From: DSVQ01 sp964484765
Lineage (GTDB): Bacteria; Planctomycetota; Planctomycetia; Planctomycetales; Planctomycetaceae
Length of the DNA: 64,000 bases
Assembly (NCBI GenBank): GCA_964484765.1
Contig: CAZAGI010000031.1
Coordinates: 1-64,000 of the forward strand
Direction of reading: 5' to 3'
Position 1 is the first letter of the stretch; each line of letters opens with the position of its first letter. Positions 25,818-33,928 of the stretch are shown here, piece by piece. The notes under the pieces were generated by a model. That model searched no databases and was not told where the DNA came from. It was given only the letters and a program-made list of their open reading frames with translations. Both the position numbers and the translations under genes were made by a program.

Positions 25818-26180
25818 TCATCCTGCCACGGCGATCCGCACACGAATCGAGCCGTCGGCCAATTGTTGCTCGCTGACGGTATGTCCCTGTCGCCGCGCTT
25901 CGATGCCGGCCTTCTCTACCGAGTACCTTTGAAGGAACCTTTCCAACTCTTTCTGATCACCCCACCGGCCTTCAAAGTTGTCGAACGCGATCTTCGCGGT
26001 GGTGACATCACACACCACGGGATATCGCCAGTTCGGCAGCCGCACTGCCCAGCCCACGGCCGAGCTACTGAAAAGCTGCGTCTCGCCGAAGACCGGCTCC
26101 GGCAGCGACAGCCGACCACACGCCGCCCGAATGGCGACGGGGTCACGAATCTCCGTCTGAATTTGTACAATGTGCGACAC
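25818..26180 (-). CDS. DUF1257 family protein (Ycf35-like)
   Basis: The 120-residue protein starts at a GTG and reads MSHIVQIQTEIRDPVAI, then GETQLFSSSAVGWAVRLPNWRYP-type strands and a C-terminal TVSEQQLADGSIRVRI, which fits DUF1257 (Ycf35 of chloroplasts and cyanobacteria, and phage homologues). The role is unknown. The GTG at 26180 is chosen because GGAGG lies ten bases upstream and the typical MSHI start falls there; upstream in-frame sequence overlaps the terminator hairpin. It leads the small operon DUF1257 - coiled coil - DUF2997 - AAA+ ATPase. Confidence 0.85.
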   Translation of the reverse strand: MSHIVQIQTEIRDPVAIRAACGRLSLPEPVFGETQLFSSSAVGWAVRLPNWRYPVVCDVTTAKIAFDNFEGRWGDQKELERFLQRYSVEKAGIEARRQGHTVSEQQLADGSIRVRIAVAG

Positions 26181-26260
26181 GTTGTTGAGCCTCCAATTGA
26201 GGGAAACGATGAGAGACAGGGCCGACGATCGGTCCCGTATGTCTGGGGTAAAATGAAAAT

Positions 26261-26300
26261 GGCCTCGCAAAAACCGATCGAAACCGGTCTTCACGAGGCC
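26261..26300 (-). terminator. Terminator of the trypsin-like protease gene
   Basis: GGCCTCG (26261-26267) pairs with CGAGGCC (26294-26300), with an inner ACCG/CGGT stem. On the minus strand it is followed by ATTTTCATTTTACC. It separates the protease gene from the DUF1257 operon. The rest of the 310-base gap (26181-26490) shows nothing else. Confidence 0.7.
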
Positions 26301-26490
26301 GTATGGACTCAAGGAAATGCTTCGCAGAGCTATGCCTATGACATCACCTTATATGCCCCGAAAGTCGCTCGGTTTTAGGTCCACCGAAATGAACTGTTGG
26401 ATTTCCCGCGTCGGAGCCAGATGCTGAACACGAATACGATCGCGCTCCAAGACGCGCGTACCGTTGAACATGGATGGGTAGGTCTAGACG

Positions 26491-27585
26491 TTATGCCTCG
26501 TCCAATCTCTGATGGGTGGCCGTAGCGGCTCGGCTCAGCAAGTCCGCGAGCATGAGGCGCATGAATGGTTCGAGTGGGCAGGCGTAGATTGTTTTCCGTG
26601 TGGCTTCGTCCCAACCGGATTGGATAGCTACCGCGTAGTAGTAGACCTCCCCGTCTTTATCCACGCAGGCGAAGATCGGGCCGCCGCTCATGCCAACCAC
26701 GGTCGATAATGATTCGAGTGGGTCAATCGCCCCCTGAAATCGTGACAATGGACAGCTTTGATCGTCCTCCAGTCGGTGAACTGGCAGCAGCACGATTTTT
26801 GCCAACCCCTTGATTTTGTCGCCCTGATGGACTGTGTGGGTTCGCTCTTCAGGCAATCCCAACAAGACATACCCTGAGGGCGTGTCCTCTTCGGGAACCA
26901 CCCAGTGAGCGGGACCGAGGGGTTTGATCCCATTCGCTTCGAGCAATTGCTGCTCATTGTGTGTCATCAGGATTGCCGCTCCATCAATCCTGAGCTGGTC
27001 GTCGAAGATGTAGTAGATTTTGTGGTCGAGCAGATTGAACGGGATCGGCTGTTGGGATGTCGCTCCTTCGCCGAAATAATCGATCAACCAATTCACTGTG
27101 ACGGTGATTTGTTTCTTGCCGATGCGTTCGAGGAATTGTTCCATCGAATGACCGGCTGTTACGAGAAACCATGCGTCATGAAGTTTACAGACAAATGCGG
27201 AATAGAAGTAGAACGCCTCTTCGGCAGACTTTGTGCCTGTCGCGTCAATCGGATAGTACGCACCTGCGAGTGCGACGAAATGACGGCACAGCCGTTTCAA
27301 GAATGTGAATTCAGCTTCAGTTCGCACGCCTATAACGCCCGACGGCAGTTGCAGGTGATTCTCAGCGAGTGCTGTCTTGAGAGCTTGTTCTGCACTCTCG
27401 ACAGTGGGGAATGTTTCTCGCTTGAAACTCTCGCGAACCATGCACAACTGCTTCGTCGCACTGTCGCGAGCAACAAACAGGGAATCGCCATCGGCGCGGC
27501 AGATCCAGTAGAACACGCCTGACGGACCGTCTTTACGATCAATGGATTTCCGATCTCCACAGAGTTCAAAGTCGGAGAAGTTCAT
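26491..27585 (-). CDS. Trypsin-like serine protease
   Basis: The 364-residue protein has the elements of a chymotrypsin-fold peptidase: H146 in LVTAGHS, D201 in RIDGAAIL, and S300 in VGMSGGP. No signal peptide or membrane segment is visible, so it is probably cytoplasmic. Residues 1-120 are an extra N-terminal domain with a helix-rich look (TVESAEQALKTALAE). Cytoplasmic trypsin-like peptidases of this kind occur in bacterial conflict systems, but no partner is obvious here. The ATG at 27585 has AGGGA upstream. The IS3 element is inserted 13 bases upstream, so the original promoter now lies beyond it, at 28882 or further right. Confidence 0.8.
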   Translation of the reverse strand: MNFSDFELCGDRKSIDRKDGPSGVFYWICRADGDSLFVARDSATKQLCMVRESFKRETFPTVESAEQALKTALAENHLQLPSGVIGVRTEAEFTFLKRLCRHFVALAGAYYPIDATGTKSAEEAFYFYSAFVCKLHDAWFLVTAGHSMEQFLERIGKKQITVTVNWLIDYFGEGATSQQPIPFNLLDHKIYYIFDDQLRIDGAAILMTHNEQQLLEANGIKPLGPAHWVVPEEDTPSGYVLLGLPEERTHTVHQGDKIKGLAKIVLLPVHRLEDDQSCPLSRFQGAIDPLESLSTVVGMSGGPIFACVDKDGEVYYYAVAIQSGWDEATRKTIYACPLEPFMRLMLADLLSRAATATHQRLDEA

Positions 27586-27597
27586 GCGTGTCCCTAT

Positions 27598-27628
27598 TGA
27601 AGTGGACCCCGAAATTCGGACCACGGGG
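27598..27628 (+). repeat. Left terminal inverted repeat of the IS3 element
   Basis: 31 bases identical to the reverse complement of 28847-28877. The left target duplication CTAT precedes it at 27594-27597. Confidence 0.95.
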
Positions 27629-27700
27629 ATAGATGGAAAGTCGGGGTTGGAACGGCGAGAAAGGGGGCATCGTGGAAGAATTCCTTGGAAGGGAAAGACG

Positions 27701-27994
27701 ATGCCTCGGAAGCGGCGGTTGTTCGATGGAGCGTTCAAGGCGAAAGTGGCCTTGGATGCGATTCGGGGACTCAAGACGGTGAGTGAATTGGCGGCGTTGC
27801 ACAAGGTTCATCCGACGCAGATCACGTTGTGGAAGAAGCAACTCCTGGAAGGAGCCGCGACGGTGTTCGAGTCGGGAACGGCGAAGAAGGCGGCGACGGA
27901 CGAGCCGAGTTCGGCGGAGTTGTACGAGCAGATTGGTCGGTTGAAGATCGAGCTGGACTGGGTCAAAAAAAAAGTGGCCGAGCACGGTGGCTGA
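27701..27994 (+). CDS. IS3-family OrfA (helix-turn-helix)
   Basis: The 97-residue product (start MPRKRRLFDGAFKAK) has a helix-turn-helix (LKTVSELAALHKVHPTQITLW) and a C-terminal leucine-zipper-like helix (ELYEQIGRLKIELDWVKKK). It binds the element ends and normally supplies the N-terminus of the fused transposase. A run of nine A at 27965-27973 near its end is the expected slippage site. The ATG at 27701 has GGAAGGGA upstream. Confidence 0.9.
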   Translation: MPRKRRLFDGAFKAKVALDAIRGLKTVSELAALHKVHPTQITLWKKQLLEGAATVFESGTAKKAATDEPSSAELYEQIGRLKIELDWVKKKVAEHGG

Positions 27995-28826
27995 GCGGTG
28001 TGCGTGGATTGAGCCGGGTCATCGCGGCCTGAGCGTGCGTCAGCAGTGCGCGCTCTTGGGTCTGCATCGTTCGAACGTGTACTACGAAGCCATTCCGGAG
28101 CGCATCGAGAACCTGGCCTTGATGCGGCTCATCGACGAGGAGTATTTGCGCCATCCGTTCCTGGGAAGTCGGCGGATGGTGTTGTGGTTGCAGAGCCAGG
28201 GGTACGTCGTCAATCGCAAGAAGGTGCAGCGATTGCTGGGAAAAATGGGGCTTCAGGGGATTGCGCCGGGCCCGCGGACGACGGTGCGTGCCGCGGGCCA
28301 CAAGGTCTATCCGTACTTGTTGCGAGGCGTGGAGATCAATCGTCCGAACCAGGTCTGGGCCTGTGACATCACCTATGTGCCGATGCCGCGGGGATACCTG
28401 TACCTGACGGCGGTGATGGACTGGTTCAGCCGCTGCGTGCTCTCCTGGAAGTTGTCGAACAGCATGGATGTCGAGTTCTGCTGCGAAGCGTTGGACGAGG
28501 CCCTGTGCTACGGTCGGCCGGAGATCTTCAACACCGATCAAGGATCGCAATTCACGAGCCGGGAATTCACCGGGCGACTGGCGGCGGAGTCCATCGCGAT
28601 CAGCATGGACGGGAAAGGCCGTGCGATCGACAACGTGATGATCGAGCGGTTATGGCGAACGGTGAAGTACGAGAACATCTATCTCAAGGAGTACGCGACA
28701 GGAGCCGATTGTCATCAAGGGTTGAAGGCGTACTTCACCTACTATTGCCACGAACGCCCCCACCAGGGCCTGTCCAATCAGACCCCCTGGCACGCCTTCC
28801 AAACCGGTCGCACCAACCCCCGCTGA
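27987..28826 (+). CDS. IS3-family OrfB (DDE transposase)
   Basis: The 279-residue frame holds the integrase-type catalytic core: D in WACDITYVPM, D in IFNTDQGSQFTS, and E in DNVMIERLWRTVKYE, ending with HERPHQGLSNQTPW. It opens at a GTG inside the end of orfA. Relative to orfA it is in the +1 frame, not the -1 frame usual in IS3 elements, so fusion through the A9 run would need slippage by +1 or -2. Separate initiation at the GTG, or a homopolymer error, are alternatives. Confidence 0.9.
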   Translation: MAERCAWIEPGHRGLSVRQQCALLGLHRSNVYYEAIPERIENLALMRLIDEEYLRHPFLGSRRMVLWLQSQGYVVNRKKVQRLLGKMGLQGIAPGPRTTVRAAGHKVYPYLLRGVEINRPNQVWACDITYVPMPRGYLYLTAVMDWFSRCVLSWKLSNSMDVEFCCEALDEALCYGRPEIFNTDQGSQFTSREFTGRLAAESIAISMDGKGRAIDNVMIERLWRTVKYENIYLKEYATGADCHQGLKAYFTYYCHERPHQGLSNQTPWHAFQTGRTNPR

Positions 28827-28846
28827 CCACCATCTAAGAAACCCCG

Positions 28847-28877
28847 CCCCGTGGTCCGAATTTCGGGGTCCACTTCA
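28847..28877 (-). repeat. Right terminal inverted repeat of the IS3 element
   Basis: 31 bases, exact inverse of the left end. The right target duplication CTAT follows at 28878-28881. Confidence 0.95.
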
Positions 28878-28881
28878 CTAT

Positions 28882-29684
28882 GAAAACCCCCGCTTGCTTT
28901 CTGGCGGAGCGGGTGTACGGTGTCGTGGTGGATGCGACGGAACGAGCATACCAATGCCGTTCGCACCGGCAAGATCGTTCAGATATCCGTTTCTCGTGTT
29001 CGATTGCCCTTGGATATCCTGTACACGACAACAACGCGCCATGGCTGTCGATGCCGACTCTCATGCTGCGATTGGACGCGCCCAATACTTAGGGTCTGGT
29101 GGGGAAAAGCACCCACAGAAGCCAGCGGCTGGGGGCGCGGATATTTTTCCAGAATTCGAGAAAATTCCCGTCATCACGCTTGATTCAAGTCCTGCGTGCC
29201 GCCAATACTCCTACTGCCAGTGTCCTGTCCGACTGTCGGCGACTCATGTCGCTGGAGACCGAACTCAGTGCGATTCGAGTTCGAATTACGGTGTCGACTT
29301 CTTCCTTTGCAATTTCGTGAACGCCTCGACTGACCGTAAGAATTGCTAGCGCCGTCAGGGCACGCAACTTCGGGATGGCTTCGCCGTCCACTTGCCACTC
29401 GTTTCAGAGTGGCTTACCGCTCCCAATGTTTTGGTCGAAGTGGGATCCTTTTAGCCAGCATTGCCGCACGTAGACGCCGCCAAGCGACTTGAGTGTCCAA
29501 GGTGTCATTACTAAACGGCCAATTCCATCGAATTGCTGCCCTCACGGGCGCGGTGGCCGACAATGCTGACGGAGAGGGTCATGGAACGGAAATCAGTCGT
29601 TTGTTTTCCGCTCCTTACTGAACTGAGTCGCTCACCGATCGTTTGTGGTCGGTAGCCAGCACGAACATTCAGGAAGACTCTCGT
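28882..29684. other. 800-base gap right of the IS element
   Basis: Several frames of 60-150 codons are open on both strands here, but none has a ribosome binding site, motif or composition that I would defend. Before the IS inserted, the left end of this stretch was the upstream region of the protease gene, so its promoter probably lies here. The bases before 29685 carry the ribosome site of the DUF5131 gene. Confidence 0.4.
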
Positions 29685-30428
29685 ATGGACAATTCAAAGA
29701 TTGGCTGGACTCACCACACCTGGAACCCGTGGTGGGGCTGCAACAAGGTCTCTAACGCCTGTCGTCATTGCTACATCGGGCCGATCATGCGGCGCTCCGG
29801 AAACGAACCGTTCGACGGGCCGATGCGGACCAAGACCACTTGGAAGAAGCCCTTTACTTGGAACCGGAAAGCAATCAAGACTGGGCAACGGTACCGCATC
29901 TTCACCTGCTCGATGTCCGACTTCTTCCACCCGGGAGCTGACGTCTGGCGGGACGAAGCCTGGGAGATCATTCGTCAGTGCGCAAACCTCGACTGGCTGA
30001 TTCTGACCAAGCGCCCGGAGCTGATCCGTGAACGCCTGCCGCGCGACTGGGGAAAAGGCTACCCAAACGTCTGGCTCGGCGTGACGATCGAAGATCAAAG
30101 CCAGATCCAGCGGCTCGACATCCTCGCGAAGACCCCCGCGGCCATCCGCTTCGTGTCCGCGGAACCGCTTCTCGGCCCCGTCCGCTTCGGCCGACGGATT
30201 GAGAAGCTCGACTGGGTGATTACCGGTTGCGAGAAGGCCGCCAAGAAACTGCGTCGCAAGATGGAGGAAGACTGGGTTCGCAACATCCGCAATGAATGTG
30301 ATGCCGCCGGTGTCACGCTGTTTCATAAGCAGTATTACCGGGGAACGAAGCTCATGTTCGATGGACAGATTGATGGTGTCGTCCGTCAGGAGTTCCCTGG
30401 CTTGGACCGCTCCGCCGATGCTGCTTGA
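29685..30428 (+). CDS. DUF5131 (phage Gp37/Gp68) family protein
   Basis: The 247-residue protein begins MDNSKIGWTHHTWNPWWGC and has the three-cysteine cluster C-x6-C-x2-C (CNKVSNACRHC) of DUF5131 proteins, which resemble radical SAM enzymes in this cluster. Further family blocks are FTCSMSDFFHP, WLILTKRP, NVWLGVTIED and FVSAEPLLGP. These proteins occur in phages and defence-related loci, often with a three-Cys-motif partner, which I do not see here. The ATG at 29685 has AGGAAGA upstream; an upstream GTG adds 14 unlikely residues. Reaction unknown. Confidence 0.85.
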   Translation: MDNSKIGWTHHTWNPWWGCNKVSNACRHCYIGPIMRRSGNEPFDGPMRTKTTWKKPFTWNRKAIKTGQRYRIFTCSMSDFFHPGADVWRDEAWEIIRQCANLDWLILTKRPELIRERLPRDWGKGYPNVWLGVTIEDQSQIQRLDILAKTPAAIRFVSAEPLLGPVRFGRRIEKLDWVITGCEKAAKKLRRKMEEDWVRNIRNECDAAGVTLFHKQYYRGTKLMFDGQIDGVVRQEFPGLDRSADAA

Positions 30429-30746
30429 TTGATTTCAAGTCGTTGGCGGACAGTCTCCTCCGTGCAAAACGCTCGGATCCAAATCACATGACATGACAGA
30501 AAAGCGGTCGATGAGTTCATCCTGAGCCCATCGACCGTCTTAAAGTGACCCCGAAACATCTTCGATCGACCTCGAACACAAACGCTAACAGCAGTCTTGA
30601 GGAGTCGGACGCTCAGTTTGATCACATCAAGCTGACACGAAGAGGCAATGATGGGCATTGAGATCCTGATTCTGAGGACGCGGTCCCTTTCAGGATACGG
30701 TTGACAACCAGTCAGAAAATCACCCAAGAAAAGAAAGATCGACACT
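30429..30746. other. 318-base gap
   Basis: No gene or element could be supported. The final bases (AAGAAAGATCGACACT) supply a modest ribosome site for the gene at 30747. Confidence 0.4.
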
Positions 30747-31151
30747 ATGGACAATTCCAGCGAGAAGATGATTCAGCGTCTGCGGACCTCGAAAGCGGCG
30801 GCCCAGGCACAAGCCTATGCCGATGGCCAGAGCTGCGGCCGGAAGTGGGCCGAGGAAGCTGCCGAATGGATCGAATTGAACCGCCTTTCCCTCGTCCGTG
30901 ACGAACACCGCCGTCGGAATCAGTGGGATGACCTGTTCGATGGAATCGGCTCTGCCTGGTCGGCCGGAGAGACTCTGCACCACATGGTGATGGGTGGAGA
31001 GGATGTCGATGGCAGCCCGGACCGTGCTGAATCGGCTGCATTCTGGGATGAGCTTGGCGTCCTGGAGGAACAACAGACCAACAACTGGTTCGTGCTGGGC
31101 TTCGCGGACGGCGCGGCCGAGCAGTTCGCGAGTATTGAAGCTCAGGTGTAG
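30747..31151 (+). CDS. Unknown acidic protein (134 aa)
   Basis: The product starts MDNSSEKMIQRLRTSKAAAQ and has a helical first half rich in Ala and Glu (YADGQSCGRKWAEEAAEWIE) and an acidic end. Soluble, no family known to me. I prefer this strand over a longer overlapping minus-strand frame because the protein is well balanced and a purine-rich stretch precedes the ATG. A strong hairpin lies 77 bases behind it. Confidence 0.55.
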   Translation: MDNSSEKMIQRLRTSKAAAQAQAYADGQSCGRKWAEEAAEWIELNRLSLVRDEHRRRNQWDDLFDGIGSAWSAGETLHHMVMGGEDVDGSPDRAESAAFWDELGVLEEQQTNNWFVLGFADGAAEQFASIEAQV

Positions 31152-31228
31152 CGTCCAGCAACTGCGTCGCTCGACCACGTTGCTATGACCATTCCCGGTT
31201 CACCAAGAGGGCGTGCCCGAAATCTCTT

Positions 31229-31259
31229 GACTGCCGGACTCAGGATGAGTCCGGCAGTC
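31229..31259 (+). terminator. Hairpin behind the gene at 30747
   Basis: GACTGCCGGACTC (31229-31241) and GAGTCCGGCAGTC (31247-31259) form a perfect 13-bp stem with a 5-base loop. No U-tract follows, so the terminator call rests on stem strength and position. Confidence 0.65.
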
Positions 31260-31566
31260 GAAGGGCATCTCAACTTTGCACGATCTAAGGAGTGACGGCA
31301 CGTCCTCAGATATCAACGAGCCCGCGTTTCAGATAGAACTGAAGCCACGCCCTGACTAGCGGAACGGAAGGAACCTCGTCGCGATTCGACGCCGAGCACG
31401 ATAATTGGGGAATCTTGCTGGGGTTCGCCGGCACAGATAACAGCGATGAAGGCAAACCCTTTGCCTGTGACTTCCCAAGTAACGTAGGTAGGAAATTGTA
31501 CTCTTTCGTTGTGGCTGCAAAAGATACCCCAACTGATGCAATTGTTGTGGCATCCAACGCATTCCA

Positions 31567-31585
31567 CGTCGATGTCCCATCGACG
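31567..31585. promoter_or_regulatory. 19-bp dyad upstream of the oxyanion transporter
   Basis: CGTCGATG (31567-31574) and CATCGACG (31578-31585) are perfect inverted arms around TCC. It ends 34 bases before the ATG at 31620, an operator-like position. It does not look like the E. coli ModE site. The regulator is unknown. Confidence 0.45.
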
Positions 31586-31619
31586 GTTTCCTCGAACATG
31601 CGATAAACCGGTGGTTTCG

Positions 31620-32429
31620 ATGAATTCTCGCACTGTGCTCCTCGGATCGCTCCTCGTGCTCGGCATACTCGTCGCCATGCTGCTGTGGCATCCGGGGACG
31701 TCCCCTGACAGCGCGAAAAGCCCACCGCTGTTCATTTACTGCGGAGCTGGAATTCGCGCACCGATCTATGCGGCTGCGAAAGAGTACGAGCAGGACTACG
31801 GCGTACGGTTCACCTTCCAGTATGGTCCGTCACAAACTTTGGTAGCACAGGCCGAATTGAGCAGGACGGGTGACCTGATCCTGCCCGGCGATGATACCTT
31901 CATTGAGTTCGCCCGGCAGAAAGGCTTGATCGACCAGTCGGTCGCGCTCGCTCGCATGGTGCCGGTACTGGCGGTTGCCAAAGGTAATCCCAAGCGAGTG
32001 CGATCACTGGATGACCTGCTCCAACCAGATGTGCGGCTCGCGCAAGCGGCACCAGAAACAGCGGCAGCCGGACGGCTGGTTCAGGTGGCATTACAAAAGA
32101 GCGGTGATTGGGATCGGATCAAGGCCCATACCATTGTATTCAAAGGAACGGTCAGCGATGTGGCCAATGACATCAAGGTGGGAAGCGTGGATGCCGGTTT
32201 CGTCTGGGATGCGCTGATCGTACAGTACCCCGAACTAGAAACCGTGCCGATCCCTCAACTGGCTGGAACACAATCCTTAGTTTCGGTGGGCAGCCTGAAA
32301 AGTAGTACGAAACCTTCTGCTGCCCGACGCTTCATGCGTTACTTGGCGGCGAAGGACAAGGGATTGAGGTTGTTCAAGGAACACGGCTTTGAACCTGTGG
32401 ATGGCGAGCCTTGGCTTGAAAGCCAATAG
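31620..32429 (+). CDS. Periplasmic molybdate/tungstate-type binding protein (ModA-like)
   Basis: The 269-residue protein has an N-terminal hydrophobic anchor or signal (TVLLGSLLVLGILVAML) and then a type II periplasmic binding fold: LFIYCGAGIRAPIYAAAKEY, a GDLILPGDDTFIEFARQKG block, and VGSVDAGFVWDALI. ModA proteins bind oxyanions through serine and backbone groups in such positions. It lies upstream of tupB and in the same direction, so the transporter may have two binding proteins of different specificity. The ATG at 31620 is followed by a proper signal sequence; earlier in-frame codons make no sense as protein. Substrate assignment is inferred. Confidence 0.8.
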   Translation: MNSRTVLLGSLLVLGILVAMLLWHPGTSPDSAKSPPLFIYCGAGIRAPIYAAAKEYEQDYGVRFTFQYGPSQTLVAQAELSRTGDLILPGDDTFIEFARQKGLIDQSVALARMVPVLAVAKGNPKRVRSLDDLLQPDVRLAQAAPETAAAGRLVQVALQKSGDWDRIKAHTIVFKGTVSDVANDIKVGSVDAGFVWDALIVQYPELETVPIPQLAGTQSLVSVGSLKSSTKPSAARRFMRYLAAKDKGLRLFKEHGFEPVDGEPWLESQ

Positions 32430-32492
32430 GGCTGTTCGTCGAGATGGTTTCCTGATCCTTCATCGCACGTCAACCTAAAGAAGGTCCGTACA

Positions 32493-32531
32493 ATGCGACT
32501 CTCGGATGTGACCTGGGGGCTGTTGCGATGA
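32493..32531 (+). CDS. Possible 12-residue leader peptide coupled to tupB
   Basis: ATG at 32493 with AAAGAAGG upstream opens a frame of 12 codons (MRLSDVTWGLLR) whose TGA overlaps the tupB ATG (ATGA). It would couple translation of the permease to an upstream ribosome. It could be chance. Confidence 0.35.
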   Translation: MRLSDVTWGLLR

Positions 32532-33184
32532 CATTCTTCGATGCCGAGTTCTGGTCAATTGTCTGGCTCTCGGTGCGGGTCTCAGGAACTGCTGTGCTCG
32601 TGGGTTCGCTCGTCGGAATTCCCTTCGGTGTCGTGGTTGGACTGTCTCGCCCACGGGGAAAGTCGATTTTGTCCGCTTTGATTCATACCGGCATGGCCCT
32701 GCCGCCAGTCGTCGTTGGCCTGGTACTGTATCTCTTGCTCTCCCGCAGTGGTCCATTGGCTTTTTTCGGCTGGCTCTTCACACCCGAAGCGATGATTCTC
32801 GCCCAGACGATCCTCGTCTTACCATTCGTGGTCGGTATTACGATGAATGCCGTGGCGAGCGTCCCCGCCGAATTACCGCTCCAGATCCGCAGCCTCGGTG
32901 CCAGTCCATGGCAGTGCCGCTGGACCGTTCTCCGAGAGGCCCGGCAGGGGATCGTGCTGGCGGTAGCGGCCGCCTTCGGCAGGAGTATTTCAGAGGTGGG
33001 AGCCGTGCTGATCGTCGGCGGCAACGTCCAAGGCCAGACCCGAGTTCTGACGACGGCGATCGTGCTTGAGACCAGCAAGGGACAGTTCGAGTTCGCTCTG
33101 TCGCTCGGCGGGGCTTTGCTCGTCCTCTCCCTTCTGGTCAATGTCGCCATGATCCGACTGCATGAAGGCCGATTGCCGACATGA
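32528..33184 (+). CDS. tupB: Tungstate ABC transporter permease
   Basis: The 218-residue protein has five to six membrane segments and the permease EAA-like loop SLGASPWQCRWTVLREARQGI near 124-144, as in TupB/ModB-type permeases. It lies between an oxyanion-binding protein and the ATPase whose start overlaps its stop by 4 bases. The ATG at 32528 overlaps the small leader frame. TupB rather than ModB is preferred because tupA follows. Confidence 0.85.
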   Translation: MTFFDAEFWSIVWLSVRVSGTAVLVGSLVGIPFGVVVGLSRPRGKSILSALIHTGMALPPVVVGLVLYLLLSRSGPLAFFGWLFTPEAMILAQTILVLPFVVGITMNAVASVPAELPLQIRSLGASPWQCRWTVLREARQGIVLAVAAAFGRSISEVGAVLIVGGNVQGQTRVLTTAIVLETSKGQFEFALSLGGALLVLSLLVNVAMIRLHEGRLPT

Positions 33185-33912
33185 ACGATTCGTCCATTTA
33201 CCAACTCATTGAAGTGCGGAAGAATCACGGGCCGGCCTTCACTCTTCAAATCGCGAACCTGCATGTCCAACGTAGCGAAGTCATCGCTTTGCTTGGTCCG
33301 ACAGGGGCCGGAAAGAGCACTTTGCTGCGCTTGTTGGCGGGCTTGGAGTCGTCCGACAGCGGTGAGATCCGTTTTGAAGGCCGGCCATTGAATGCGAGCA
33401 GTGTGTCGATGACAACCCGCCGCCGTATCACACTGCTGCATCAACGCCCGCTACTTTTGACCGGAACGGTGCGGTTCAATGTCGAATACGGCCTGCGTCT
33501 ACGAGGAACAAAGAACGTGAGTTTGAAAGCTGATGCCATGCTGAATCGGCTTGGTCTCCGGAAGTTGGCTTCGCAGTCAGCACAAACTCTTTCCGGAGGC
33601 CAGACACAGCTTGTCGCCTTAGCGAGGGCGCTGGTCATCGAGCCGGATGTGTTGTTGCTGGACGAACCGACCGCCAATCTCGATCCTGGCTATGTCTCAC
33701 TGGTTGAGGAAACGGTTCGGGACACCCAGCGAGAACGAGGTATGACCATCGTGTGGGCTACACACAATCTGTTTCAGGCTCGGCGCGTCGCAACACGCAA
33801 CGCGTTGATCTTGAATGGACATCTGGTGGAAGTGGCTACGACCAAATCGTTTTTCGAGAACCCGATGGACGCCCGCACCGCCGATTTCATACAGGGACGG
33901 ATGATTTATTGA
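33181..33912 (+). CDS. tupC: Tungstate ABC transporter ATP-binding protein
   Basis: The 243-residue protein has Walker A GPTGAGKST near 39-47, the Q-loop in LLHQRP, signature LSGGQTQ near 138-144, Walker B VLLLDEPTANLDP, and the switch histidine in WATHN. It energises the neighbouring permease. Its ATG overlaps the tupB stop. No C-terminal regulatory TOBE domain is present. Confidence 0.9.
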   Translation: MNDSSIYQLIEVRKNHGPAFTLQIANLHVQRSEVIALLGPTGAGKSTLLRLLAGLESSDSGEIRFEGRPLNASSVSMTTRRRITLLHQRPLLLTGTVRFNVEYGLRLRGTKNVSLKADAMLNRLGLRKLASQSAQTLSGGQTQLVALARALVIEPDVLLLDEPTANLDPGYVSLVEETVRDTQRERGMTIVWATHNLFQARRVATRNALILNGHLVEVATTKSFFENPMDARTADFIQGRMIY

Positions 33913-33928
33913 GGAATGGAGACGTCGA

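Larger units (their letters stand above)
27598..28877 (+). mobile_element. Intact IS3-family insertion sequence (1280 bp)
   Basis: The ends are perfect 31-bp inverted repeats (27598-27628 and 28847-28877) beginning TGAAGTGGACCCCGAAATTC. The flanks carry a 4-bp target duplication CTAT at 27594-27597 and 28878-28881. Inside are orfA (27701-27994) and orfB (27987-28826), the two-frame layout of IS3 elements. The perfect ends and duplication point to a recent insertion. It separates the protease gene from its upstream region. Confidence 0.95.
31152..31619. other. 468-base gap with two inverted repeats
   Basis: The gap holds the hairpin at 31229-31259 and the 19-bp dyad at 31567-31585. A minus-strand frame of about 140 codons spans 31313-31735, but it runs into the binding-protein gene and lacks a ribosome site, so I do not call it. 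Confidence 0.4.

Noticed and set aside
28882..29684. Small frames right of the IS element as genes
   Set aside because: None shows a ribosome site, motif or credible composition on either strand.
30720..31178. 152-codon minus-strand frame opposite the gene at 30747
   Set aside because: No ribosome site and a Pro/Arg/His-rich, unlikely protein; the plus-strand frame is better balanced, though support for it is only moderate.
31313..31735. About 140-codon minus-strand frame upstream of the ModA-like gene
   Set aside because: It overlaps the signal peptide region of the binding protein gene and has no ribosome site.
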